A DNA stretch of 30,637 nucleotides from the IMG/VR virus record IMGVR_UViG_3300021178_000033, positions 1 to 30,637 of that record. The stretch is one strand, 5' to 3'. Positions 7,371 through 12,717 of the stretch are shown here, piece after piece. A program made the position numbers and the translations under genes. The stretch's first letter is position 1. Each line of letters opens with the position of its first letter. This stretch comes from a virus. The notes under the pieces are model-generated. The model saw nothing but the letters and a program-made list of their open reading frames with translations. It was not told where the DNA came from and made no database searches.

Positions 7371-7973
7371 ATGAGCAAGAAGGCATTCGACAAGATCGCG
7401 GAGGGTCTGCGCGAAGCGCTTTCCGTCGCACGGGGAGAGGCGAAGCCTGCTAGGCTTCACATTCTGCCGGACAACGCTCCGCTCCACGTCATAGGTGTGA
7501 TCCGCGACAGAAACCTAGACAAGTCCAGTGCGATCACGGTGTTGTTCTCTGGGCCAATTGGTGACGCTGATCTGCGCGAGTTCCACGAATACGTCAGCAA
7601 GTGGCGTATCGAGATGCCGATAGGGGGGGCGATGACTGTATTGAATGCATTAGCACCTGGACCATGGACCGCCGACGAAGATTCGGTCGGCATGCATTGG
7701 ACGCACTCAGTGTCCGTGAAGGATGCGGACGGTTCAGAGGTTTGCGTTCTGACCAGAGGCTATGAAGGCGATCAAAATGGTGAGACTTGTCCATCTTGGC
7801 AGAACGCCAAGCTGATCGCCGCCGCGCCGGACCTGCTTGCAGCGCTAGAATGGGCGCTCGACAGGCTGTTGGATGCAAAAAACGTCTGTTACGGCGGCGT
7901 GACGATTGAGGAAATCAACGAACGTCGCGTCGCCGTTGCCAAAGCCACTGAAAAAACCACAAAGCCGGCTTGA
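7371..7973 (+). CDS. probable fusion of two small genes across a G7 tract
   Basis: A 200-residue frame of mosaic character. Residues 1-30 (MSKKAFDKIAEGLREALSVA, then RGEAKPARLHI) match the N-terminal helix of rhizobial HigA/XRE-type antitoxin-regulators, but the HTH that should follow is absent. Residues from Met88 on (MTVLNALAPGPWTADED to NAKLIAAAPDLLAAL) match a separate common phage family. The join lies at seven consecutive Gs (7623-7629). With six Gs the first part would end in TGA overlapping ATG 7632 as ATGA, the arrangement used throughout this genome. So two genes fused by one inserted base, a slippery tract or a sequence error are all possible. Confidence 0.6.
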   Translation: MSKKAFDKIAEGLREALSVARGEAKPARLHILPDNAPLHVIGVIRDRNLDKSSAITVLFSGPIGDADLREFHEYVSKWRIEMPIGGAMTVLNALAPGPWTADEDSVGMHWTHSVSVKDADGSEVCVLTRGYEGDQNGETCPSWQNAKLIAAAPDLLAALEWALDRLLDAKNVCYGGVTIEEINERRVAVAKATEKTTKPA

Positions 7974-8008
7974 CACAGATATAGGGGTTGTGCGACACGT
8001 CTGTCTGT

Positions 8009-8073
8009 GGGCGAGCCCCGCCGCAGTCGGTTATCAGTGGATGACAGTCCGATTGCACATCTTGTGTTCGCCC
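8009..8073 (+). ncRNA. Y RNA-like small RNA, copy 1
   Basis: A 65-nt structured element. The closing stem GGGCGA (8009-8014) pairs perfectly with TCGCCC (8068-8073). An asymmetric internal loop follows, GCCCCGCC on the 5' side and ACATCTTGTGT on the 3' side. The inner stem GCAGTCGG (8023-8030) pairs with CCGATTGC (8049-8056) and is followed by TTAT and a small hairpin. The same GCCCC / TCGGTTA / CCGA / TGTGT skeleton occurs in three other elements in this window. Position directly upstream of the Ro gene and shared architecture suggest a Ro-bound Y RNA. It lacks the tRNA-like domain. No convincing promoter seen; TTGACA at 7970 has no matching -10. Confidence 0.7.
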
Positions 8074-8081
8074 TCGGGAAA

Positions 8082-8206
8082 CTGTGAGCCCCAGGAAGTT
8101 CGGTTATCTAGCGGTCGTTGGTTCGAGTCCAACCGTGGAGTAATCTGCGTAGCTCAGTTGGTAGAGCATTAGACTACAACCCCGATCTTCGCTCATGTGT
8201 TCACAG
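8082..8206 (+). ncRNA. yrlA-like: Y RNA with circularly permuted tRNA-like domain, copy 2
   Basis: A 125-nt element. The closing stem CTGTGA (8082-8087) pairs with TCACAG (8201-8206), followed by GCCCC. The inner stem GAAG-T-TCGG (8095-8103) pairs with CCGA-T-CTTC (8182-8190). Inside is a tRNA in permuted order: 3' anticodon-stem strand TCTAG (8107-8111), five-base variable region, T arm GTTGG-TTCGAGT-CCAAC (8117-8133), acceptor stem CGTGGA (8134-8139) and TCTGCG (8144-8149) closed by GTAA, T8-A9, canonical D arm (8152-8167), then the 5' anticodon strand TTAGA (8169-8173). Y RNAs with tRNA-like modules encoded beside Ro are established in bacteria and phages (YrlA type). Confidence 0.88.
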
Positions 8207-8215
8207 CTTCTTGAG

Positions 8216-8231
8216 GGCCTTGTTGAAGGCC
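8216..8231 (+). promoter_or_regulatory. hairpin over the Ro ribosome-binding site
   Basis: GGCCTT (8216-8221) and AAGGCC (8226-8231) form a perfect 6-bp stem with a GTTG loop, ending seven bases before ATG 8238. The only Shine-Dalgarno-like sequence for the Ro gene, GAAGG (8225-8229), lies mostly in the 3' arm, so the hairpin should limit initiation. It could also mark the 3' border of the upstream Y RNA. No T-run follows, so it is not a standard terminator. Confidence 0.5.
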
Positions 8232-8237
8232 ACTAAA

Positions 8238-9911
8238 ATGGAAATATGGCGATCTATTCCAAGGTGGCCTGCTTATGAGGCCAGTTCACTTGGCAACATT
8301 ACCAAGCCAATTCCGCAGTCAGAGCCACTTGACGAGCGGCAGGTTCCCAACAATGCCGGCGGGCACGTCTACCAGATTGATGACTGGAAGCGTTTAGATC
8401 GCTTTCTGGTTCTGGGCAGCGATTCCAGCACGTACTACCAGAAGGCCGCCGATCTCACCCGAGAGAACGCCAAGTGCGTTGAACGCTGCTATGCGCTGGA
8501 TTCCGCGCGCACCGTAGCGCGTATTGTGGAAATCTCGGATGGCGGTCGTGCACCGAAGAACGATCCTGCCATCTTCGCTCTGGCGCTCGGCGCAGCCTCG
8601 CCTGACGTGCGAACGCGCCAGCTTGCTCTGGGGGCCTTGCCGCAGGTTTGCCGCATCGGCACGCATCTATTCCAGTTCGTGACGGCAGTCCGTGCCCTTG
8701 GTCGCGGCTGGGGCCGGACGCTGAAGCGCGCCGTGGCTCGGTGGTACGATGAGAAGCCGGTCGATGCTGTAGCGTATCAGGCGATCAAGTACCGATCGCG
8801 TGAGGGCTATAGCCACAAGCGGCTGTTGCAGACAGCGCATCCGTCAGGGGGCGTCGTCAACGAAGGTCGCAACTTTGTAATACCTCTCGTAAGTCCAAAG
8901 AGGGCTGACGAGATGATCTCTAGGGTGGCGCTGTACCGTTGGCTCTGCGAGAAGGAATTTAACGAGAACAACCTTCCTGTCATTGTTCAGGCGCATCGTG
9001 CCGCGATGGCATCGACGGATGTCAAGACTTGGGTGCAGGGTGTCGAGTGGCACAATCTTCCGTGGGAGGCGCTACCGACTGAGGCCAACGCCAAGCCTGA
9101 GGTCTGGCAGGCAATGCTGCCCAAGATGGGCTTGACTGCCCTCATCCGCAATCTCGGCAACATGACACGCATCGGTGCCATCACACCGCTGTCCGATCAC
9201 GAGCGCATTGCGGTTGAGCGCATCAAGGATCGTGATGCCTTGAAGAAGGCGCGCGTGCATCCATTCACGGTGCTCCAGGCGAAGGCGGTCTATGCGACGG
9301 GGCGGGGCGTCAAGGGCAGTGGAACATGGTCGCCATCGGCGCCGATTATCGCAGCGCTTGAGGACGCATTCTATGCGGCGTTCGACAACGTGGTGCCGAC
9401 CAACAAGCGCACGCTCATTGGGCTTGATGTGTCCGGCAGCATGAGTGCGCCATTCGGCGGCACTAGCATGAGTGTTGCAGAAGCCGCTGCTGCTATGTGC
9501 ATGGTCACCGTTCGCACCGAGCCGTGGACGATGATTCGTGGCTTTGCTACGGACTTCCGTGATCTCGGCATCACGGCAAAGGATAGCCTCGAAACGGTGT
9601 TGGCGAAGACGACTAGGCAGAACTTTGGTAACACTGACTGTGCTCTGCCGATGGTCTACGCGTGGCAGCACGACTTGAAGGTTGACGTGTTCTACGTTTT
9701 CACGGATATGGAGACATGGGCCGGCTCAGTGCATCCCATGCAGGCGTTGCGTGACTATCGCTGGAAGAGTGGCATTAATGCCAAGCTGATCACCGTGGCT
9801 ATGACCAGCACAGGCTTCAGTATCGCGGACCCGAAAGACGGATGTGCATTAGATGTTGTAGGGTTCGACTCTGCGGCGCCGGCTGTGATGGCGGACTTTG
9901 CGAGGGGATGA
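8238..9911 (+). CDS. rsr: Ro60/TROVE-domain protein (Rsr-type)
   Basis: A 557-residue Ro ortholog: a ring of HEAT-like repeats that binds Y RNAs and misfolded RNA ends, closed by a C-terminal von Willebrand A domain. IPQSEPLDERQVPNNAGG and YQIDDWKRLDRFLVLGSD are characteristic of TROVE N-termini. The VWA part has the MIDAS DVSGS (Asp397, Ser399, Ser401) and TDMETW (Asp490). In Deinococcus and Salmonella, Ro uses Y RNA to tether polynucleotide phosphorylase. ATG 8238 is chosen because upstream codons lie in the Y RNA. Residues 2-20 (EIWRSIPRWPAYEASSLGN) are not Ro-like but match NUMOD4 of homing endonucleases. Its stop overlaps the next gene. Confidence 0.92.
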   Translation: MEIWRSIPRWPAYEASSLGNITKPIPQSEPLDERQVPNNAGGHVYQIDDWKRLDRFLVLGSDSSTYYQKAADLTRENAKCVERCYALDSARTVARIVEISDGGRAPKNDPAIFALALGAASPDVRTRQLALGALPQVCRIGTHLFQFVTAVRALGRGWGRTLKRAVARWYDEKPVDAVAYQAIKYRSREGYSHKRLLQTAHPSGGVVNEGRNFVIPLVSPKRADEMISRVALYRWLCEKEFNENNLPVIVQAHRAAMASTDVKTWVQGVEWHNLPWEALPTEANAKPEVWQAMLPKMGLTALIRNLGNMTRIGAITPLSDHERIAVERIKDRDALKKARVHPFTVLQAKAVYATGRGVKGSGTWSPSAPIIAALEDAFYAAFDNVVPTNKRTLIGLDVSGSMSAPFGGTSMSVAEAAAAMCMVTVRTEPWTMIRGFATDFRDLGITAKDSLETVLAKTTRQNFGNTDCALPMVYAWQHDLKVDVFYVFTDMETWAGSVHPMQALRDYRWKSGINAKLITVAMTSTGFSIADPKDGCALDVVGFDSAAPAVMADFARG

Positions 9912-10081
9912 TGTGGCTTTTCCTTTCCTGGGTCGGAATGGTCGGCTCGCTCTGTGTGGGTGCGGTGGTGATAGCGACTCAAGATGAGACCGCTGCACTT
10001 GTTATGTTGGCCCTAATGCTGATGTGGATTGGTGCTGGCATTATTGTTATACGTCAACGACGACAAGGAGAACTTAAATGA
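9908..10081 (+). CDS. small membrane protein
   Basis: ATG 9908 overlaps the Ro stop (TGA 9909-9911). Fifty-seven residues starting MMWLFLSWVGMVGSLCVGAV, with two membrane helices (about 3-21 and 29-47) and a basic tail (RQRRQGELK). The frame is open back to 9842, but that would lie within the Ro gene. Coupled to Ro and to the next gene (ATGA at 10078). Function unknown; it could place Ro complexes near the membrane, which is speculation from position only. Confidence 0.55.
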   Translation: MMWLFLSWVGMVGSLCVGAVVIATQDETAALVMLALMLMWIGAGIIVIRQRRQGELK

Positions 10082-10473
10082 TCAAGAGCTTGATTGGGCG
10101 GCCTATCGTGTTTGTTTATGTGGTGCTGGCGCTGGCGGCGGGTGGTCTGCTGTGCTTTAGTCACTTTTCCAGTCTGGCTGAAGCGCCTGGGGAGCTGGCG
10201 GCGTGGGACATCCCGCCGACAGGGAGTACAAAAACACTGCACATGTACGGGATGGATGGGCCGATGAATTACAGGTTCTGGCCCTACCAGTTTAGTCCAG
10301 CAACTTACCGTCCCGGTCAGCTTGCAACGAAAGTTCAGCGACCTCGTCCGGTGCGGGAGGCGCAGATCCATAAGCCTGCTCCGAGTCTTGGAACTCTGAC
10401 GCTGGGCAAGATCGCGATGACTGTCATGTGCTACGTGCGCGGAGATGATATCCGTTGCCGGAGGAGTGCCTAG
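10078..10473 (+). CDS. hypothetical protein with N-terminal membrane anchor
   Basis: Strong AAGGAGA ribosome-binding site ahead of ATG 10078. The 131-residue product begins MIKSLIGRPIVFVYVVLALA, an uncleaved anchor or signal sequence (about 8-30). The remainder is aromatic- and Pro-rich (YGMDGPMNYRFWPYQFSP) with a basic middle and two cysteines near the end (MCYVRGDDIRC). Probably membrane-attached with an external domain. No family recognised. Confidence 0.6.
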   Translation: MIKSLIGRPIVFVYVVLALAAGGLLCFSHFSSLAEAPGELAAWDIPPTGSTKTLHMYGMDGPMNYRFWPYQFSPATYRPGQLATKVQRPRPVREAQIHKPAPSLGTLTLGKIAMTVMCYVRGDDIRCRRSA

Positions 10474-10510
10474 GACTTTGTGAGGATGAGGAGCAGCGGG
10501 AGATGAACAT

Positions 10511-10732
10511 ATGGCAGACTTAGAGGTCGCAGAAGGCATCTCTGGAACGTTTTACTATCATCTTGCGCACTCCAGGAATCTCTTTAGCCTGTGTGGTGCT
10601 CGCGTGATGCACACAAGTATTCCGGTGTCCGCGTGGGGTGCGTGCACTCACGTTGGTGAACGATGGTGTTCACGATGCAGGACACTTGCGCATGACACAC
10701 CGCTTGGCGGTTCACCGGATGAAGTGCTGTGA
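10511..10732 (+). CDS. small Cys/His-rich protein
   Basis: Seventy-three residues starting MADLEVAEGISGTFYYHLAH. It has HLAHSRNLFSLCGARVMHTS, then ACTHVGERWCSRC, giving several Cys and His spaced like a zinc-binding site. Small proteins of the form 'LCGARVM.T.IP...WG..S H..E.WC..C' are common in phages. Ribosome-binding site GGGAG (10497-10501). Role unknown, possibly nucleic-acid binding. Confidence 0.6.
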   Translation: MADLEVAEGISGTFYYHLAHSRNLFSLCGARVMHTSIPVSAWGACTHVGERWCSRCRTLAHDTPLGGSPDEVL

Positions 10733-10741
10733 GGAAGGACA

Positions 10742-11176
10742 ATGCGCTGTTACGTGTTTGACATTGATGGAACGCTCGCCGACATCACGCATCGCCTGCC
10801 GTTCATCCAGAAAGAGCCCAAAGACTGGGACGCGTTCTTTGACGCATGTTCAGAGGACAAGCCGATCCAGCACATGATCGAGGTGGCAAGGACGCTTTAT
10901 AGGTGTGATGCGGTCGTATTCGTGTCAGGCCGCGCCGAACGGTGTCGCAAAAAAACAGAGGTGTGGCTGATGGAGCATTTGTGGTTCTCCAATCGGCTCT
11001 ACATGCGTGGGAATGGCGATCATCGCCCTGACAATGAGGTCAAGAGCGAGTTGCTGGATCAGCTTCTGGCGGATGGCTACGAGCCGCAACTTGTGTTTGA
11101 TGATAGAAAGGTTTGTGTTGACTTTTGGCGCAGCAGAGGGATTCCTTGCGCTCAAGTCGCCCCAGGTGATTTTTGA
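10742..11176 (+). CDS. HAD phosphatase resembling the T4 Pnkp 3'-phosphatase domain
   Basis: A 144-residue HAD-superfamily phosphatase. Motif I is FDIDGTLAD (Asp7, Asp9), motif II VSGR (61-64), motif III Lys101, and motif IV FDDR (Asp120, Asp121). The end, with Trp129 and CAQVAPGDF, closely follows the end of the phosphatase half of T4 polynucleotide kinase-phosphatase (W.R.G..C.QVA.GDF), which removes 3' phosphates or 2',3'-cyclic phosphates from broken RNA. No kinase domain is attached. Next to Ro, Y RNAs and tRNAs, an RNA-repair role is attractive, but nucleotidase activity is an alternative. Ribosome-binding site GGAAGG; stop overlaps the next start. Confidence 0.8.
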   Translation: MRCYVFDIDGTLADITHRLPFIQKEPKDWDAFFDACSEDKPIQHMIEVARTLYRCDAVVFVSGRAERCRKKTEVWLMEHLWFSNRLYMRGNGDHRPDNEVKSELLDQLLADGYEPQLVFDDRKVCVDFWRSRGIPCAQVAPGDF

Positions 11177-11409
11177 TGACAGCCATTGCAAGTGAGGTGG
11201 TTTCTCGTCTTCTGGACCTTTGGTCTGGCGAACACACTGACCGTTCGATTGCAGCGCAGCTCGGGATCACTCATAAGACAGTTGCCACATATCGGCAGAA
11301 GCATGGTCTGCCTCACTTGCAAAGCCTTCCGACCTGTAGTACATGCCTTCCTAGGCCCAGAAGCTGCTGTCTGCTGAGTTCCCCGCTTCCGCGTATCGCC
11401 ACCGGTTAA
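11176..11409 (+). CDS. small HTH protein
   Basis: ATG 11176 overlaps the previous TGA (TGATG). The 77-residue product begins MTAIASEVVSRLLDLWSGEH, and residues 21-45 (TDRSIAAQLGITHKTVATYR) form a clear helix-turn-helix of the resolvase/Hin type. The second half is Cys/Pro-rich (PTCSTCLPRPRSCC) and may bind metal or be poorly structured. The stop TAA lies within a strong RNA hairpin (11396-11424). Likely a small DNA-binding regulator; target unknown. Confidence 0.6.
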   Translation: MTAIASEVVSRLLDLWSGEHTDRSIAAQLGITHKTVATYRQKHGLPHLQSLPTCSTCLPRPRSCCLLSSPLPRIATG

Positions 11410-11424
11410 ATCGACCGGTGGCGA
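11396..11424 (+). terminator. strong hairpin, possible terminator or structured RNA start
   Basis: TCGCCACCGGT (11396-11406) pairs perfectly over 11 bp with ACCGGTGGCGA (11414-11424), with a seven-base loop. There is no T-run afterwards, so intrinsic termination is doubtful; it could be an RNA-processing or stability element at the junction of the coding run and the tRNA/Y-RNA island. Confidence 0.45.
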
Positions 11425-11617
11425 ATTGGCGCGAACGTTTCTGTATCTCGGGGAGTCAACCAACAACAAGGTCACAGAGTTAAACGGCAGAACGCCTCTG
11501 CCGATCAGGGCAGAGAAGACCGGGCTTCGCCTCTACCTTCCACACTATCCTGCGAATCCACGATCAGAACTGCCCTACGGCGCCGGATGTAAGCGCGTCG
11601 GGTTGTAGTTCATTTAC
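11425..11617 (+). other. intergenic stretch with further RNA structure
   Basis: No convincing gene. A 60-codon frame (11426-11608) starts at TTG without a ribosome-binding site and is not believed. A 7-bp perfect hairpin, CTCTGCC (11496-11502) with GGCAGAG (11509-11515), lies in the middle. Position between the long hairpin and a tRNA suggests transcribed, structured leader RNA. The shared motifs of the Y RNA family are absent here. Confidence 0.4.
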
Positions 11618-11689
11618 GCCCTCGAAGCATTGACGGTGATGCGCTGCTCTCGTAAGGCAGATAACCGGCTTCAAGCTCCGGCGAGGGCT
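11618..11689 (+). tRNA. tRNA-Thr(CGT), atypical
   Basis: A perfect 7-bp acceptor stem, GCCCTCG (11618-11624) with CGAGGGC (11682-11688). D stem GCAT/ATGC with GG in the loop. Anticodon stem CTGCT/GGCAG around CTCGTAA gives anticodon CGT (11651-11653). T loop TTCAAGC sits on CCGGC/TCCGG, where the last pair (53-61) is C-T instead of G-C. Position 8 is A and position 14 is T, the reverse of the canonical U8-A14. G1-C72 and C2-G71 fit threonine identity. Discriminator T followed by CCG, so CCA is not fully encoded. May be functional, degenerate or tRNA-like. Confidence 0.6.
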
Positions 11690-11734
11690 CCGATGGGTTC
11701 ATTGCTCGGCTACGCCAAGGGCGAAGGTCCGTTC

Positions 11735-11965
11735 ATGGATCGCATCCGTAATCACAATCGGTGCCACTATTATGCGTTAAGCGAGATTCGCCGGCACGTT
11801 CCAGTCTGGCGCAGACTCGCGCGAGCGTTAGGCTGGCGTCGTCCGTGGGATCAGAAGTTCATGGAACTGACGTACTCGGCCGACCGCGGCCTGTACCAGT
11901 TGTTCTATCATTACGCGAAGTCGGACCATTCTCGTCGTGGCGAGGATGGGAAAGAATGCCCCTGA
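11735..11965 (+). CDS. small basic protein between two tRNA genes
   Basis: The start ATG 11735 has GAAGG (11723-11727) seven bases upstream; ATG 11693 would place its ribosome-binding site in the tRNA-Thr acceptor stem. Seventy-six residues, starting MDRIRNHNRCHYYALSEIRR, strongly basic and aromatic (VWRRLARALGWRRPWDQKF). The last eight bases overlap the next tRNA. A nucleic-acid-binding role would suit the composition, but no family is recognised. Confidence 0.5.
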   Translation: MDRIRNHNRCHYYALSEIRRHVPVWRRLARALGWRRPWDQKFMELTYSADRGLYQLFYHYAKSDHSRRGEDGKECP

Positions 11966-12033
11966 AGCATTGGTGATGATGCGCGCCCCTTGTAAGGGCG
12001 ATAACCGGGTTTGACTCCTCGGCAAGGGCTCCA
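11958..12033 (+). tRNA. tRNA-Thr(TGT), atypical, encoded CCA
   Basis: Acceptor GCCCCTG (11958-11964) and CAAGGGC (12023-12029) with one C-A mismatch; discriminator T, and CCA at 12031-12033. D stem GCAT/ATGC. Perfect anticodon stem CGCCC/GGGCG around CTTGTAA, anticodon TGT (11991-11993). T stem CCGGG/CTCGG carries an eight-base loop, one too long. Like the copy at 11618 it has A8 and T14, and the two share GAAGCATTG and GATAACCGG, so they are diverged duplicates. Probably a phage threonine tRNA pair reading ACG and ACA, though structural defects leave aminoacylation uncertain. Confidence 0.6.
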
Positions 12034-12114
12034 TAATAGCACATTGGAAGATCGGCCGTGCTAGCTGCGTCCTACTCGGGCAAAAGTGCCCACGACTCAA
12101 TGCGTCACCAATAC
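12034..12114 (+). other. short structured spacer
   Basis: Contains inverted repeat TAGCAC (12037-12042) / GTGCTA (12058-12063) and a perfect small hairpin GGGCA-AAAG-TGCCC (12078-12091). It lacks the GCCCC and TGTGT motifs of the neighbouring Y-like RNAs. Possibly part of a long tRNA/Y-RNA precursor; no gene seen. Confidence 0.35.
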
Positions 12115-12177
12115 GGGCGAGCCCCAGGCATTCGGTTATCCCATGATAATGAACCGATCGCCGCTTTGTGTTCGCCC
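12115..12177 (+). ncRNA. Y RNA-like small RNA, copy 3
   Basis: A 63-nt element with the same skeleton as the copies upstream of Ro: closing stem GGGCGA (12115-12120) with TCGCCC (12172-12177); GCCCC next to the 5' strand and TGTGT next to the 3' strand; inner stem TCGG (12132-12135) with CCGA (12154-12157), extended after a two-base mismatch by GGC/GCC; TTAT paired with ATAA as a small apical hairpin. Only nine bases separate it from copy 4. It lacks a tRNA-like domain. It is 3.9 kb from copy 1 but on the same strand. Confidence 0.7.
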
Positions 12178-12185
12178 TCTTCGAT

Positions 12186-12275
12186 AGAACGAGCCCCTTG
12201 TGTTCGGTTACCGAATGTAGCCTCGACAGAGGTGGGGTGTCGAAACCCCGATCCGACGCAGCTTGTGTTCGTTCT
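12186..12275 (+). ncRNA. Y RNA-like small RNA, copy 4, with partial tRNA-like insert
   Basis: A 90-nt element. The closing stem AGAACGA (12186-12192) pairs perfectly with TCGTTCT (12269-12275), a different sequence from the other copies but still paired. GCCCC, TCGGTTA (12204-12210), CCGA (12253-12256) and TGTGT are all kept. Inside are two hairpins, CCTC-GACA-GAGG (12221-12232) and GGGGT-GTCGAA-ACCCC (12234-12249). The second resembles a T arm with a TCGAA loop, so this may be a reduced tRNA-like module. Confidence 0.65.
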
Positions 12276-12323
12276 TATGCCCTTTTCGGGCCAGTGGCGC
12301 CCGCCTACGCAAACAGGCAAAGC

Positions 12324-12659
12324 ATGAAAGTGATAGCCCAGAAAGTCGAGCAATCTGGCCCACCACTCTTCCGCCTCTACATCCACAGCGCCCCTCACAG
12401 GAGGATGCATCGTGTGGTGATCCAGCAATACCGGGAGAAGCTACGTCCGGCGTTCATGAAGCTGGGCGAGCCATTGCCGATCGACTACCCGATAGAGTTG
12501 TCGGTGGTGTTTGTGAATCCATCCAGCCCGGACCTCGGGAACTTGTACCTTGCCCTTGAGCAAGCGCTGGATGGCAAGACACTCAAGAAGCCCGGCATTC
12601 TGGCTGACGACAGTCTTATCCAGGTAGTGCGTCATCTATCGAAGATGTATGTCACTTGA
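12324..12659 (+). CDS. RusA-like Holliday-junction resolvase, catalytic residues altered
   Basis: A 111-residue protein from ATG 12324 (the frame extends upstream only through the Y RNA). The RusA pattern is visible: LPIDYPIELSVVFVNPSSPD, then DLGNLYLALEQAL and GILADDSLIQ. E. coli RusA cuts four-way junctions using Asp70, Asp72, Lys76 and a later Asp. Here the first Asp is present (Asp70), but DxD reads D-L-G (Gly72) and the Lys position is Leu76. The protein may be inactive as a nuclease, may bind junctions only, or may use other residues. Length fits the family. Confidence 0.75.
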   Translation: MKVIAQKVEQSGPPLFRLYIHSAPHRRMHRVVIQQYREKLRPAFMKLGEPLPIDYPIELSVVFVNPSSPDLGNLYLALEQALDGKTLKKPGILADDSLIQVVRHLSKMYVT

Positions 12660-12684
12660 CACTATTTGTCACGTAGCTTAGCAT
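12656..12684 (+). promoter_or_regulatory. candidate sigma70-type promoter
   Basis: TTGACA at 12656-12661 overlaps the stop codon of the RusA-like gene, and TAGCAT lies 17 bases later (12679-12684), matching consensus at four positions. It would drive the gene at 12718 and the following tRNAs. Confidence 0.45.
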
Positions 12685-12717
12685 TGTCCCAATGCCAGTT
12701 TAACAGGGATGTGTCAG

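Noticed and set aside
7970-7998. TTGACA as a promoter for the first Y RNA
   Set aside because: It overlaps the preceding stop codon and has no -10-like hexamer at 16-18 bases.
8118-8237. Upstream 40-codon extension of the Ro frame
   Set aside because: It runs through the tRNA-like Y RNA, with no ribosome-binding site and no similarity to Ro proteins.
11426-11608. Sixty-codon forward frame
   Set aside because: TTG start, no ribosome-binding site, and it lies in a hairpin-rich RNA region.
12034-12114. A possible fifth Y-like RNA
   Set aside because: Hairpins are present, but none of the family motifs (GCCCC, TCGGTTA, TGTGT) occurs.
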